From Ascaris suum (lineage: Eukaryota > Nematoda > Chromadorea > Rhabditida > Ascarididae): DNA of 64,000 nucleotides. Positions 52,468-64,000 of the stretch are shown piece after piece. A program made the translations under genes and the position numbers. Positions within the stretch are counted from its first letter, which is position 1; every line of letters begins with the position of its first letter. Location of the stretch: NCBI GenBank assembly GCA_013433145.1, contig CM024170.1, positions 6,494,366 to 6,558,365 of the forward strand, given 5' to 3'. The notes under the pieces were generated by a model. The model saw only the letters and a program-made list of their open reading frames with translations. It searched no databases and was not told the origin of the DNA.

Positions 52468-55400
52468 ATGGGACTCTCAGCTACCGTCGATTTGAAGAGA
52501 CCTGCCATGGAAAGTGAATGTCAGTACAACGTAAGTGTTCACTTTCGTATTACATCATAGACGATAAATGCCGCACTTCAAGAAAAAACTTTGCTTGGTT
52601 CATCATAAGGTTCATAATAGGAAGTAGTCGAAGGTTAGACAAAGGCGATAAGTCGTTGTACTAAGTCTAAACCTGAGGGAGTCATGTAATCTTCTCGGCA
52701 AGAAATTAGAACTTGTATTCTCGACCAAATTTTAGACAGTGAAAACATCAGAAATTGGGCACTGCTTGGCTTTGTCCTGATGGATGGTTCGATGGTTGAA
52801 GGTGTTGTAGAATTGTTGTCTCTCGTGGCTTTTATCCGTTTTGATGTTGTGCATCTCTCTTCGAAAAACTTTCTCGATTTTAGTGCAGAATGCACATTCA
52901 TAAAGTTGTACGTAGCATTGGAAAGGCGCGTTGACGACGCTGGAGTGCCTTTGTCACAATTCAACTTTTCATGAATACAGTTCACTCACTCGTCGATTCA
53001 TCATAGTCTCGATCTGAGTCACGATTGCCCTTTACTCGGTTTAATTAGAGATCTGCTGACACATTTGATCGTATTCATTCAACTGGGTATAACCAGTTTT
53101 ATTGGTCTAATAAACATTAATTAACCACCAAGTTATGCTATAGCAGAGGTTGACTTCGGTGTTATGTGAACAGTCGCAACTAGGGTTGGATAGAAGGCTT
53201 GACAAGCGCCTTATTTACGGTTCTGTGGGGTTCCCTTATATTCCATTCAAGTGGCGTGGAGCCAAGAAAGCGCCGCACGCTCACACGCACCTCTATTTAG
53301 CGCGCGCATAAGCTTTACCACGATTAAATGCCAGTATGCCATAGCAGAGAATGACCGGAAGATATGAGGACGATGGCCAACGGAAGTGATGTGCTCAAGT
53401 GAAGATACTAAATGTTTATGTTGGTTGCTGTGGTACTTTTTAGATGCGAAAAGACGACAGAGTTGGGAGGAGTGATTCAGTGGAAATTCTCGACGGATCA
53501 TCGCCACCACTACAAAACGGTCATCTAGTGAGTAGGGAGATGAGTGCCTGCGATGCTGATGCATCTATGTCGAGCGCTGTTACCGTTCTTAACGATGCAA
53601 CTGTCAGCACGCGTGGCGACATCTCTATCCAGGGAAAGGTTTGAACGCTTATCTTCACTTGGTTTTTCTTAATGGATACATTAAATGCTTTAGTCACCGT
53701 TTTTGCTATGTTTGCTTTCCCATTTTAAAAGGAATAGTTTTGCAGGTTAAAACGATATGTGAGAGATGTGACGGGTCGACGGCGATATGTGGCTTGCAGA
53801 TGCACGATTCAGGCAAAGGTTCCTTGCCGAACGGCAAGGGCTTCTTATCAGACAGTGGTCCCGTTCTCGACTCATCCGCACAGATGGTTCAGATAGGTCA
53901 GGGAATTCAGCAGACTTCTGGCAATAACCACCCATCAAGATCGATTGTCGAGGCTGCTCCTCCACCTAGTGGGCGACCTGCACATCCTATTGAGCCTTTA
54001 AAGGAGCCACCGGAGAATAACGTTGACTCGGAACAGAGCATTCTACAATCGTTTCGGTGCACCCTTGTTGTGGATCAAGTGGAGCAAGTACCGACGATGG
54101 CACAAGTGCCGATGGCAGTGCAGGAGTCGGAGAATGCATGTACTCGATCGAGCACATCAGAATCGGATGCAATATGTGAGCCGATTCAAGAATCACCCGC
54201 AAGTCCCGACCCAGTGGGTGAAGTGTCATGGCTCCCTCCACTCTACATTCCCGAAATCCCATTGTCTTGCGATGAAGTTGAGGAGGAGCAAAACTCACTA
54301 GATTGCGACCCTCAGCTAATGCAAGCAGTGCTCGAGCTTTCGGCTTCTGTGGACGCCCCACCGTCAAGGTTGAGCAGGAAGTCAACTCCACCGCAAGTGC
54401 CCGTACCGGTTGAACCGCACAGTTTGGTGCATTCATTCGACCGAGTACACTATAGTAGATCGGCGCATGGTAGAAAAGATGCGATGACGAGACGACTCCG
54501 GCAAGGGTCCACGAAGTCGGACAAAAAAATAGTCGAGCCGGACAAAGCAGTCGTCGACGGGCAGCTGCAGTCACAGTCGGCCGTTGTGAAAATCGCAGAT
54601 GAATCCGAGGTCGTTGAGCCGATGCATGCAGAAGTCGATATAAACAAGTCGACGGCATCCGTCAAACGGCAACTTTTGCAACCAGCACACGATGTGGTGA
54701 GTACGGCATTACTTATTGCATCATTGTGCTTATCGGCAGAAACTTCAGGCATAGGCAGTTCGTGATTTTCTTTTGATTTCGAAGCTGAAACTACTCTAAT
54801 TCTACGTTTACGAGGGGACTTATAAAAGGCTGTATATTGTTCTTCGTTTTCTTTGGTAGTATATATTTGTCGCAGAGGCCCTTTTTATTTTGACAAAAGA
54901 TTCCGTGTAGAGAAGCCTCCGCTCTCGAACAATATCTTTCGTTATAATATTCGTTTGATCGCTATATAGCGAAAAACTACGTAAGTAGGAAGCTCAGTTT
55001 TCGATAATAGTTGTTACCGAGGTGGGCTATTATTGAGGTTGTCTTTCGTTTCTCTGGTTGAGCTCACTCTTCGATGTGGCTCCAGGTTTTCTTCCCACGG
55101 TCTTCTGGGCTTCTTTTTTTGCGCACTCAAAAATTTACCAGATCATTAAATTTTTCTCTATTAGTCATTTCAAAGTGTTCTGAAGAATGCACGATGTTAT
55201 TACTAGTGCTTTGTGTAATCTTCTGCTTCTGTTAACGTATACGGTAGAGTGTGTTCATCTTTTATGTCTGACTGCCTACCCGAAGGAGGCTGGTGGGAAT
55301 GGGTTGAAGGGACGCGATTAGGTTATTTTGGCCGTGGCGGTCGCCCTCCTTAAGCGTTGAGCAGCATTTCACTAAAGTTTGTATGACGTTTTCCTTAGAA

Positions 55401-58400
55401 GAGAAAGAAGCAGTGAAGAAAATGAAGTGAAGTAGTAAAGCATAGAGGAAGTTGTTGCAGGCATAAAACTATGTGTCTGTTTCGACGGCTGTCCCGCTCT
55501 TGTTGTAATGTAGTGCTAACTGTGGTATTTATGGCAGCAGTTCAGCGCCATGCATTCTTACGTTTGCACATCGTTAATCATAAGAATCGGTGGTTCGTGT
55601 TTGTGGGATCTGATGCTTCTTAGCTATTAAAATAGATATAAGTTCTCAGTGGGCAAGATTTTTAGGTGGCAGGGACAAGCAAGTCGGTGACACCGCTAAC
55701 AGTAAACACCGAATTCAATCGCAGCTCAATGGAAAGACACAGAAAATGCGGTGTTGTGTCGGCTCCTCTTTCTGCTAGCAGCGATCGCTCTGCTCCAGAG
55801 GTTAGTGTTGTTCTATTTCTTTCCTGTCGTTTCTGTTTTGATGGCTGTTCGCAGGAAAGTATAGGGGAAGTTATTCGTCGTAATCTGCATTTAGCACAAA
55901 GCAAAGTTTCCATTGCTAGCCGTTACTTTGGGCAGTGACAGTGAGAAGGTTCCTGTCCCCATGCAGTAAAAAGGTGCGGCACTGGTTGACTTCGACTATT
56001 ATCTTTTGATGAGAGAGGCCAATCTAAGAGTCTTCAATGTCGTATATCTCATGTCGCGCGAATTTGACTAAGCGCAAGTAAAACACGATCGCATGCACCA
56101 ACGTCTACTTCTTCTTAGGAGTATCGGGAATGTGCATTGCTGCAGGAATCCTCTAATCTGGGAATTGTTTCTATAGGTGCTTGATTTTTCACACAGTCAG
56201 TACTTCACTGTGGTGATTCGTCGATTTTTCTTGATTTTTGTTTTGCTTATCAATGTGATATTGGCACTTGCTTATGTCGTTTTGTGTTTCATATGCGACC
56301 TGACCGACGTTGTGGATTTTACTGCTTGTTCCTCTCCGACTTTTATGAGATGCTCTTAGTAATTCTTCATCAGTAGTCAGTCATATCTCTGCTTGCCATC
56401 TTTGTTTATTAATGAAGTCCATTCCAGTGAGGGGATGAAATAAGCTTAGTTTTCATTTGTAGCCAGTTGTTGTTGTACTCAGAGGTGATAATTTAGTATC
56501 GCTGAACGCGACGCGGGGGACGTATATATGCTTTCAGGTACCAGGACGGGATTTCCGACGGCAATCTTCAGGTGAGTTGGGAACAGATGAGCAGATAACT
56601 CTACCTACCGAACAGGCTCTAAACAAGGCTTTGGATTTGCTGCGAACAGGCGATGCGTGCTTGCCGCATGAGCCTCCTCTCCAGCCATCACCTTCATCGA
56701 AAGCGACGCTTGTTAGGTATGAAGTCTTGTCCAGGTCTCCCCTAGTGCTTCATCGACAGGCGTTAACGTTTTATAATGGAGCAATGTTGTAACAGTCAGA
56801 GATTCCTGTTCTCTCAGCAACTCCGTGAACCTGCTCTCTTTGGAAGCAATTTTCTGTGAAACCATCGGAACCCATTTTTCATCCGCCGTAATGCACTACG
56901 AGCCGCTTCTATCTATTCCTACCTTCCTGTCGGGAAAAGTGATGGCCTGCACCCAGCAAATCTAGTGTGATAAAGTTTTATAGATCGCAATTTAAAGAAA
57001 ACGACAACGGCTTTGCGTTTTTCGATCCCTTTGATTATTTGGTTATCACGGGCCAGCCGGACAGTACGTGTGGCGAGGGAGTTTCAGAGATGTTATGAGT
57101 TCTTTCGAAGTAAAGTATCTTCAGGGGTTCCCCGCAGCGCAAAAAGGAGGTGGTGAAGCGGAAGACGATGCAGGATAGATTGGATCGTATTCGCGAACAC
57201 GACGCCCTTGTTCTCAGCATTCCTGCGGTATGAGTGATGTTTTCTCAGCAGAAGCCAATACGCTTATTTATTATGGTAGCGTTGCCTATCGCCCAATATA
57301 ATGAGTATCCTTTTTGGTTTCTTTGCAAAGGCAGTTCTTCATTTGAACGGTGATTACATGTATGATCGTTCACTGTTGATTGGAAACCGCTCCTTCCTTC
57401 TATGCACGGCAAAAAAATTCTGTGCAGTGAATAGCTGTGTCATATGCGCGATACACAATCTTCCAGTCACAGAAACTTTTACTTCGGAAGAAATTTTTGC
57501 ACCGTTGGAAGGGGAAAAAGCAAAAGCCTTGCGAGCCTTTGCTTTTACGTGACTGAGTCAAACTGCTGCAGTAAATTGCAGTTTCAAAACGTGAACACTA
57601 CGCAGATGGCGATTCTTTTGCGGCGATTCAAGAAGTACTGGAAAGTGAGAAACTATCTCTCCGATGAGTTGATCGAGCACGTCCTCAATGATCAGCCTAA
57701 AGAACGACAGACGACTCCGAAGCCAGATTTTGACAGACCGTGTGTTTTATTCTGTGTATCGATCAAGTAGCCGTGGACAAGCTGTTGTGTGAGAGGTGGT
57801 GGCATTGCAGGGTTCCATTCTAGTACGGAAATCTGTGGGTAGGAGACGGGTTTTTGGAGTGGAAAGAGCAATTGTGTAGCAACGTGCTCGCTAGCTGTGA
57901 TATAAATTTTGACAAACTCCGTATTTGCGGTATGGCTTATTCTGTTTGTTCCACTGGTTCTAACCATTAGGTTATGATTGTTGAAGTTTCCTCTTCCAAC
58001 TAAAACGTCGTTTTCCTCTTCCAACTAAAGCCATATGACGAGCTGATAAATGGCTAGTGTGTGTGCAGATTTATTTCTTCGATTTTGATGATCTTACGAA
58101 AGGAGGAGACATGCTGAGATAGCTTTATTGACTTGCGTTACAGTGTGATGATGGACGAAGAGGCTCGTGCGAAGTTACGCGCATTCAGAGAGGCATCTGA
58201 CCCGGATGCAACCGAGTCGAGCTCAGAAGAAGATGACGATCAGTCAGATGCTATCCCATCGACGTCTAATTCTACTGCGCAGGTTCACATCAGGTTGGCC
58301 AGATCATTTTATTAAAGAATAAGGGATTCATATTCGTGTGCGTAATTGGCCCATCCCCTGCTCAATCCTTTCCTCTTCTCTTTAGTCTGTGGGGAAGAGA

Positions 58401-61400
58401 GGAGAAGTACGTAGCAGAATTTTAGGAGAGTTCTCGCCACCAAGCAGAAATGCTTGAGAGAGAGAGTAGAAAGGTAGAAAACTGTCCTTTCTGAACATAG
58501 AGAGCTCTTTGTCTGTTTGAGAATAAGAAGCGGAGGCTTTAACATATTCATAAGCAGTATATTAGGGCGTATTTGTTTTATTTTTCGTTATGCGTTAAAA
58601 GTGTGTTTTTTATGTTAGAGGCCGAGTTGAGAAATCAATCATAAAAATTAATGAAAGAAAAATTTCCCGTAACTCCGACTTCAGCGGACTGTCTTTGTCG
58701 AATTTATGCCGGCGAGTTGTTGTGTGCTCCGCTTGTTTTCCTTTACCGATGATGCTTTGCTGAAAATTGAACCCCTCGACTGTCTCCTCCCAATCAGGAG
58801 AAACTAAGACACAAGAGCCGTAGAAACTGATTACATAAGAACATGTCAAACGTCATCATAACAGTTTTTTATTTTTGTTTATTTTTATTTAAGAGCGTTA
58901 AATTTTATTTTTGTAATATATGGCCATTTTATTCAAAGGTGTTTCCAGTAATTTGTGCCCTGCAAGAATGCACCCAATGCAGGTGATACGGTGAAAATTA
59001 TATAGACGGTAAATTATGGATTTTTGGCATCAATGTATTTACTGCTGCTTGGATAGTTTCTTATACGCGTAGGTGATATTAGCAGAATAAAAACTGGTTT
59101 TTGTTTCTGATTTTTATGTCTCTCCTTTGTCATTTCTACTCCGCACGTATGGCGTCTGTTATTTGTCCTCATATAAAAACATTTTAATCCATCTTTACCG
59201 AAACGAGTTGGTCATGAGCATATCGTGCTTCGTTGCGTCTGCTCTATTTGATGGTCCTAGAACTTTGTGGATTAAGTTTTACTTGTTTGATAGTTTATTT
59301 GATTTGTGAACTTTAGTCGCTTATCTTCCCCTGAAGGAAAAGTGCTCTTATTATTCGACAGCTCAGTTATTAATATAACTGGAAAGGCTCGCGGTTGTTT
59401 GCTGTCCTCTTTTAATGCTATTGCTCTTAGTTCTTAGATTTTTATTAATAACATTTTTTGAAGCCGGGATAGCCCATTGTACCGATTACATGAGATGAGG
59501 GTTGAGTTTGGTGCTCTTCAAGCGCGAGCCGAATACGAGGAGGAGGAATGTGCCAGATTGATCGAGATGACAAAACAACAGGTCACTCTTCTCTTAATCT
59601 CATTTCTAAGATATGCGGTTATTTATTCAGCGCATGAATCGGCGGTGTAGTTTGATTGTACTTGTTAATGGTGATGGAGTAGACGTTTGGCCAGGAGTAG
59701 ATGTTTTCAGTGAGTGTGATACTGAACCAGTGAAATTGACATTTCTTGGGCATTATCGAGTTTATAACGTTTTGTTTAGTTGTACTGATCAACTCTGAAG
59801 GCAGTTAGATGATGTTATCGTTGATTTGTTTTAATGTTCAAGGTGATAGTTGTGCTCACGGGAACACGTTTGCAAAATCATTATTTCGTTTTCTTTGAAT
59901 GAGATGCGTTGTGTTGTAGCTGAAGCAGTTAGAAGCGAATAGGGAGTGTTTCATTTCGGACGTTTTGGAAGGCGATGAAGAGAGAGGGTGCGCGAGGTGC
60001 ATTCCTGTGAAGAGCAGTCTGAGGAGAAAGATGTTGAGGAATACCATGTCACGGTTAGTTGGCACTCTCTTCTTTCTCGTTGTAAATTTTGGCTTTTATC
60101 GACGTCAGATTCCTCCTATTTTTTGATTTGTTTCCTCTCATACGTAAAACGCTGCATTTACTCGCCTAAGCGAAGAAAATGTCACTATCAGAACAACGCA
60201 TTTTCATATCTATTGCCTCAATATTGAAGTGTTTTTTTTTACTTTTTAAGGCACTAGCACGTGAATTATGGTGAGTGATGATGTAGAGGACAGTCTGTAA
60301 CAGAAAGCAACAATGCAAGTAATATCAATGACAAATGGTAGTAATCCTCAAATCATTTCGTTGTCATTATTAAAGACTGCTAGTAATGATGCTGTGACAG
60401 ACACTATAAATTTGAAAAATGATGTGCTGCGTTTTAAATCCTAGAGGAGTGTTTTTGGCCACACGGCAGTATCACCTCTTACATATCTTTCTTTTATGTT
60501 TATGTTAATTCGGCAGGTAAGCTTAAGGGGAAAGATTGGTTTAGTAGCGCATGTTGTTCAGCTGTTTAGTAAATTAGCACCTTGATATGCTCCTTGTTAA
60601 TGTAATCATAAACTTTGCACGGCGATCGTCATTAAGTATTCTGTAACACAGTGTTGATTTTTTAGTGTGAGCTAAATATCGGTTCTTATTCAACTGTAGA
60701 TGGATTGTGGGCATCTGAATTCAGTGTGTTCTAGCGAACATGATGCTTCAGTGCATTTTCGAACGAGTTTCATGAGGGCGACTAAAACTGAACGGAGAAT
60801 TTCGCATAGATGTCGTGGCTAGCAAGCATTTGTCGGTCCTTTGGAAGGTCTTTGTTATGTGAGAAATCTTTTTGCTGTAATTTGCGTTTTGAGGACAGTC
60901 GCTCGAGTATTTCACTGTTAAACTTAATTTGCAGCTTTGTCGAGAACAGCGCGGAAGTTGCGGCGACGTCAATGAGTGTGTGTGATCGTATCCCTGCGTA
61001 TGCATCAGTTGACAGCAGCCTTAATAAAAGTCTGTCGTCTTTAACTGGTATGTCTGTGCCCTGGTTTTTTGTCTAATCTGATCTAGTCTGTCATCCCATT
61101 TCTGTCTGAGCTAATAGAAGCAGAGGTAACAGGGTGGAGCTTTGGTACTCTCTCTCAGTGCGACACATTTTCTGAAGCGATCTCGTTTCTGTCTTTCCGT
61201 TTTTTAAAGTGTCCTTTTCTATTATCGTCAACCTTAGTCGTTAGCTTGCATCACCTGTTTGAGCTGAGCAATTTTTGACCTATATAGAACCCCACCTTCC
61301 TTGTCATTTGAATATTGCTGGCAATTTTCACTGAGGCTTGGAATTTGCATTCGATCAAGTGGCAGCGATGCAGTCGTTGATATTTGCTCATAAAAATATG

Positions 61401-63556
61401 CATGCTGCTGTTTTATAAGAAGGAAGGGAATCCTGCCCCTTGCGAATATTCACGAAAGTATTAGTAACGGATGATGATAGTCTCGGTCTAGTAGGATATA
61501 ACACGGGATTTAGCCTAGGGGTTTAGCACGGGCAGGTGCTGCTGAAAGAATAAATTTAAAGAGGGAGGTGAATATAAGGAAATGGTGTTCTGATGGGAAG
61601 CAATCTACCGTTACTTTTTTCAGCTATTCCTCTTAGGCGGCGTGTTGATACATACCTCCGTCGGAAGTCGATGCGCCCTGCTTATTTCGCCCGATTGAGG
61701 TTCACTTTTTATTAGATACATTCTGTTTCATTAAACGTAATCTTTTCGAATTATAAAGTGTAAAATGTTTGATGGTTTTTGCACTTAAGAATTGATGGCT
61801 CAGGAAGTTCAAATGGTGCACAACAAAAAGAACACCGAATGTATACAAGCGATGGCATTTTCAGTTTATCGGAAGATGCTGGGGCAAGGGGAAGGAAGGA
61901 GAAGAAAGGTCTTAACTGCTATCATAGTTTTTGAATGAACTCGTAATTTGTTTACAAATATTGACAATAGATTAAATAGCATTTGCAGTTGGGATCGTGC
62001 ACCTTGGATATCGTATCTGCAAAACAAAAGGGGACTGGGTGTAGCTGAAGAACGACGGAAGAGGAAACGGGACACAGATCGGGATAGTTCTAGTATATCG
62101 CCGTTCCGAAAGGCGCGCCGAAGTAGTGGTGTAGGTTCTTTTTCATTTCTGTTTATGGTAGTAATCTTCATAACGCATTGTTTTGTGCGACCTGTAATCC
62201 TGAAAATCTCGATTAAAATGGCATGATGCGTTAATTGTACGATGTTTGAAGCCTGTTCAGTAATAATCGATAGCCATGTGCGTGATATATAAGTAAGCCC
62301 GTCTCTCTGCTGCATTGCATAGTGAATTCGAATTTGATTATCTGGGCAGCAAACGAATTCCGATGTTTTTGATATGTTAGTTGAGCTCACTCACTCTGTA
62401 GTAACTTTTTGTTTTAGCATCGCTTAGTCGTTCTCAGTTTTGCTTAATGTCGGTAGTTTCAAGCAGTGAGAATGGTATAAGGTATTCACTCAGGTCTTCA
62501 ATTATTGTAGCTCCCGTAGATGGCCGGATATGGAATTGCCAACCGAACTGTTTCAGTCCTCAGCAAAATTATAACATTGCTATGATCGTTGTGCAGCAGT
62601 GATGATTGGAGTATATAGCGTGTTTAGCGTGTTTCGTGTTGCTAAGCTTTCCGAGATTAATTAATTATTCGGACAGCGGTGGTTTGCTTGTGATCGATGT
62701 GCAGGATTTTTGATGATAGGGAATCGACGGGAATTTCAAGATTGTACAAGCGAGTTGAGTATCTCAACAAATCACAGGATTTCCTCATATTTCACCCGTC
62801 AAGTCGTCATTGTCTTAACGGTAGAGAAAACACGTCACGCATATGAAATCCAGTAGCTGAGTTGAAACAAAATGGCGGGTTTTTAAGGCAAAGAAGAGTA
62901 CTCGAGAAACTAGGCGGTAATGTATGATAAACCATTTGCCATAATGCTGTAGATGTTCTTCCAAAAAGGTCAGATTTACTGTTGGCAACCGCGAAGACTT
63001 TTTCGGTGATTATACGTAGAATGGTTAGCTACGAGAGAAGTAATACGTGTTGGAATGTCACTTCATGTGCCATATAAAAAGAATGCAAAACAGGGAGTTG
63101 TTCATTACCTGCACCGAAATGCTTATGAGGAAGGTTGACTGCAGCGGCGACGTCAGCGTCAGGGGGGGGGGGGGGCAGCTAAGCCGTCTGAAATTCGCGA
63201 CTGAAACGTGGGCGTTAACAAAAGGAGGCATGACGATTGTCGATCGCAGAAGACGCATCACAGTGGAGAATGCCCGGTATATCGATTCGGAACCACACCA
63301 TAAATGAAGTGATCGGAAAGCGGAGTGAAGTAAAATCATGATAGGAAGCGAGGCAAGCATAATAATGTGGAAAGTAAACGCGACAATTTTCCATGTAAAC
63401 CGTCGAAGTAACCATCGCCGAGTAGTATCCCCGAGGACAAGAGCGATCAGTTGATGGAACATTGAAAAGATGGGAAAATTATGTTGTTGAATGGATTGGA
63501 TCCAAGCGAAGAAAAACGCCGAAGCTATGAGAAGAGTGCGGATGTGCTATAATATG

Positions 63557-63627
<71 letters not shown>

Positions 63628-64000
63628 GTGCGGACCTAACCACCTCCGTTCCGTGATAAATGTAGGACTTAATCGTTTGTAGGACGCAGCAAAAAGTAAA
63701 CGGGAGCAAATGTTATATGTTCAAATTATGCAAATGATATGTTTAACATATGCGACGAAGTGTCGTATACGAAGAAATGTTAAGTTTGTGCATATATGGT
63801 GTATAACAAAAGCTCAGATGCAGTGCGCTTATCTAACTGTAAGTAGCAATCGATCGAGCAAACTAAGCAGCAGCTGGCACATAGAGAGTGTCAGTGGTTG
63901 TGTTTCAGGCGGGTGATAGACGCGTTTCACTGTTGAGGCATGCTGGTAGTAAATTGGTTCGGCGTTCACTGGACTGCAAACGCAACGGCGAAAAGGCATC
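52468..64000 (+). CDS. Large nuclear-type protein, possibly KANSL1/NSL1-like scaffold; 3' end beyond the right edge
   Basis: Fourteen exons join in frame: 52468-52530, 53444-53638, 53746-54696, 55666-55800, 56538-56716, 57125-57227, 57582-57739, 58144-58293, 59473-59581, 59920-60053, 60935-61047, 61624-61699, 61989-62130 and 63909-64000 (partial). That gives over 860 codons. An in-frame TGA just upstream supports the ATG at 52468. Features: a Cys group TICERCDGSTAICG at the start of exon 3, a long disordered Pro/Ser/Glu-rich region, MAILLRRFKKYWKVRNYL (exon 7), an acidic Ser-rich patch DATESSSEEDDD (exon 8), a predicted coiled coil FGALQARAEYEEEECARL (exon 9) and basic tails KRKRD and KARRSSG. 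The order (LLRR helix, acidic DSSS patch, charged helix, basic C-terminal region) resembles KANSL1, scaffold of the MOF H4K16 acetyltransferase complex. The diagnostic PEHE domain would lie off the edge, so the gene is sure but the family is tentative. Confidence 0.6.
53746..54696 (+). CDS. Large exon 3 of the NSL1-like gene (317 codons)
   Basis: This is the longest exon in the window. It starts after a ttttgcag acceptor with VKTICERCDGSTAICGLQMH, a CxxC and Cys/His grouping that might bind zinc. It then continues as low-complexity sequence rich in Pro, Ser, Glu, Val and Gln, and ends HDV before a consensus gtgagt donor. No globular fold is visible. The large minus-strand frames across it are shadows. 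Confidence 0.75.
63162..63175. repeat. G14 homopolymer run
   Basis: Fourteen G in a row inside the last intron seen. Runs of this length are prone to length variation and assembly error. Confidence 0.95.
63559..63622. repeat. (AT)32 microsatellite
   Basis: About 64 bases of alternating A and T in the intron before the last visible exon. The Ile-Tyr frames over it on both strands are artefacts. Its length may vary between individuals. Confidence 0.98.

Noticed and set aside
53987..54658. 223-codon minus-strand frame
   Set aside because: Shadow of the large exon 3 on the plus strand, caused by its G+C-rich codons.
58033..58056. Possible small exon reading PYDELING in the rightward gene
   Set aside because: It conflicts with the reading phase of the preceding donor, whereas the exon at 58144 joins correctly.
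61866..62390. 174-codon minus-strand open frame
   Set aside because: It is antisense to exon 13 of the rightward gene, whose plus-strand reading has proper splice sites and phase.
63491..63709. Ile-Tyr repeat proteins on both strands
   Set aside because: Translation of the (AT) microsatellite, not genes.

Overview
The window looks like nuclear DNA of a metazoan, most likely a nematode. It is AT-rich, its protein-coding genes are cut into many short exons by GT-AG introns, and long stretches are non-coding. Three things point to a nematode: a very divergent beta-catenin of the kind found there, start codons sitting directly behind 3' splice acceptors (the usual arrangement for spliced-leader trans-splicing), and a CHL1-type helicase of about 837 residues, shorter than the human protein. 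No bacterial, plasmid, phage, CRISPR or rRNA features were seen.

Layout. From 223 to 7743 (minus strand, running off the left edge) lies an armadillo-repeat gene of the beta-catenin family. From about 7.75 to 22.8 kb is a gene desert with short simple repeats, a GC-rich patch and a decayed tRNA-like element. Around 22.8-23.4 kb is a small coding-like segment on the plus strand with a possible 40-bp intron; I could not identify it. From 25373 to 38143 (minus) is a complete DDX11/CHL1 iron-sulfur DNA helicase gene of 16 exons. From 39769 to 49201 (minus) is a complete HAT1 histone acetyltransferase gene of nine exons. The spliced reading frames of both genes close exactly (837 and 414 codons). 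From 49.2 to 52.5 kb is a head-to-head intergenic region with a GC-rich, probably promoter-bearing core. From 52468 to beyond the right edge (plus) is a large nuclear-type gene of at least 14 exons, which I tentatively assign to the KANSL1/NSL1 scaffold family.

Taken together, the neighbourhood is rich in chromatin genes. HAT1 acetylates newly made histone H4 before it is deposited on DNA. DDX11 acts in sister-chromatid cohesion and fork maintenance. KANSL1, if correctly identified, scaffolds the MOF complex that acetylates H4 in chromatin. HAT1 and DDX11 lie in tandem and could share a transcript. HAT1 and the NSL1-like gene diverge from one intergenic region. The beta-catenin gene is separate and follows after a long gap.

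All exon boundaries were read by eye from splice signals, reading-frame continuity and remembered family motifs; no alignment was run. I found no clear sign of an undescribed multi-gene system. The best leads are the unidentified 22.8-23.4 kb segment, the foldback element in DDX11 intron 1, the shortened ARM array of the beta-catenin, and the divergent HAT1/NSL1-like pair.
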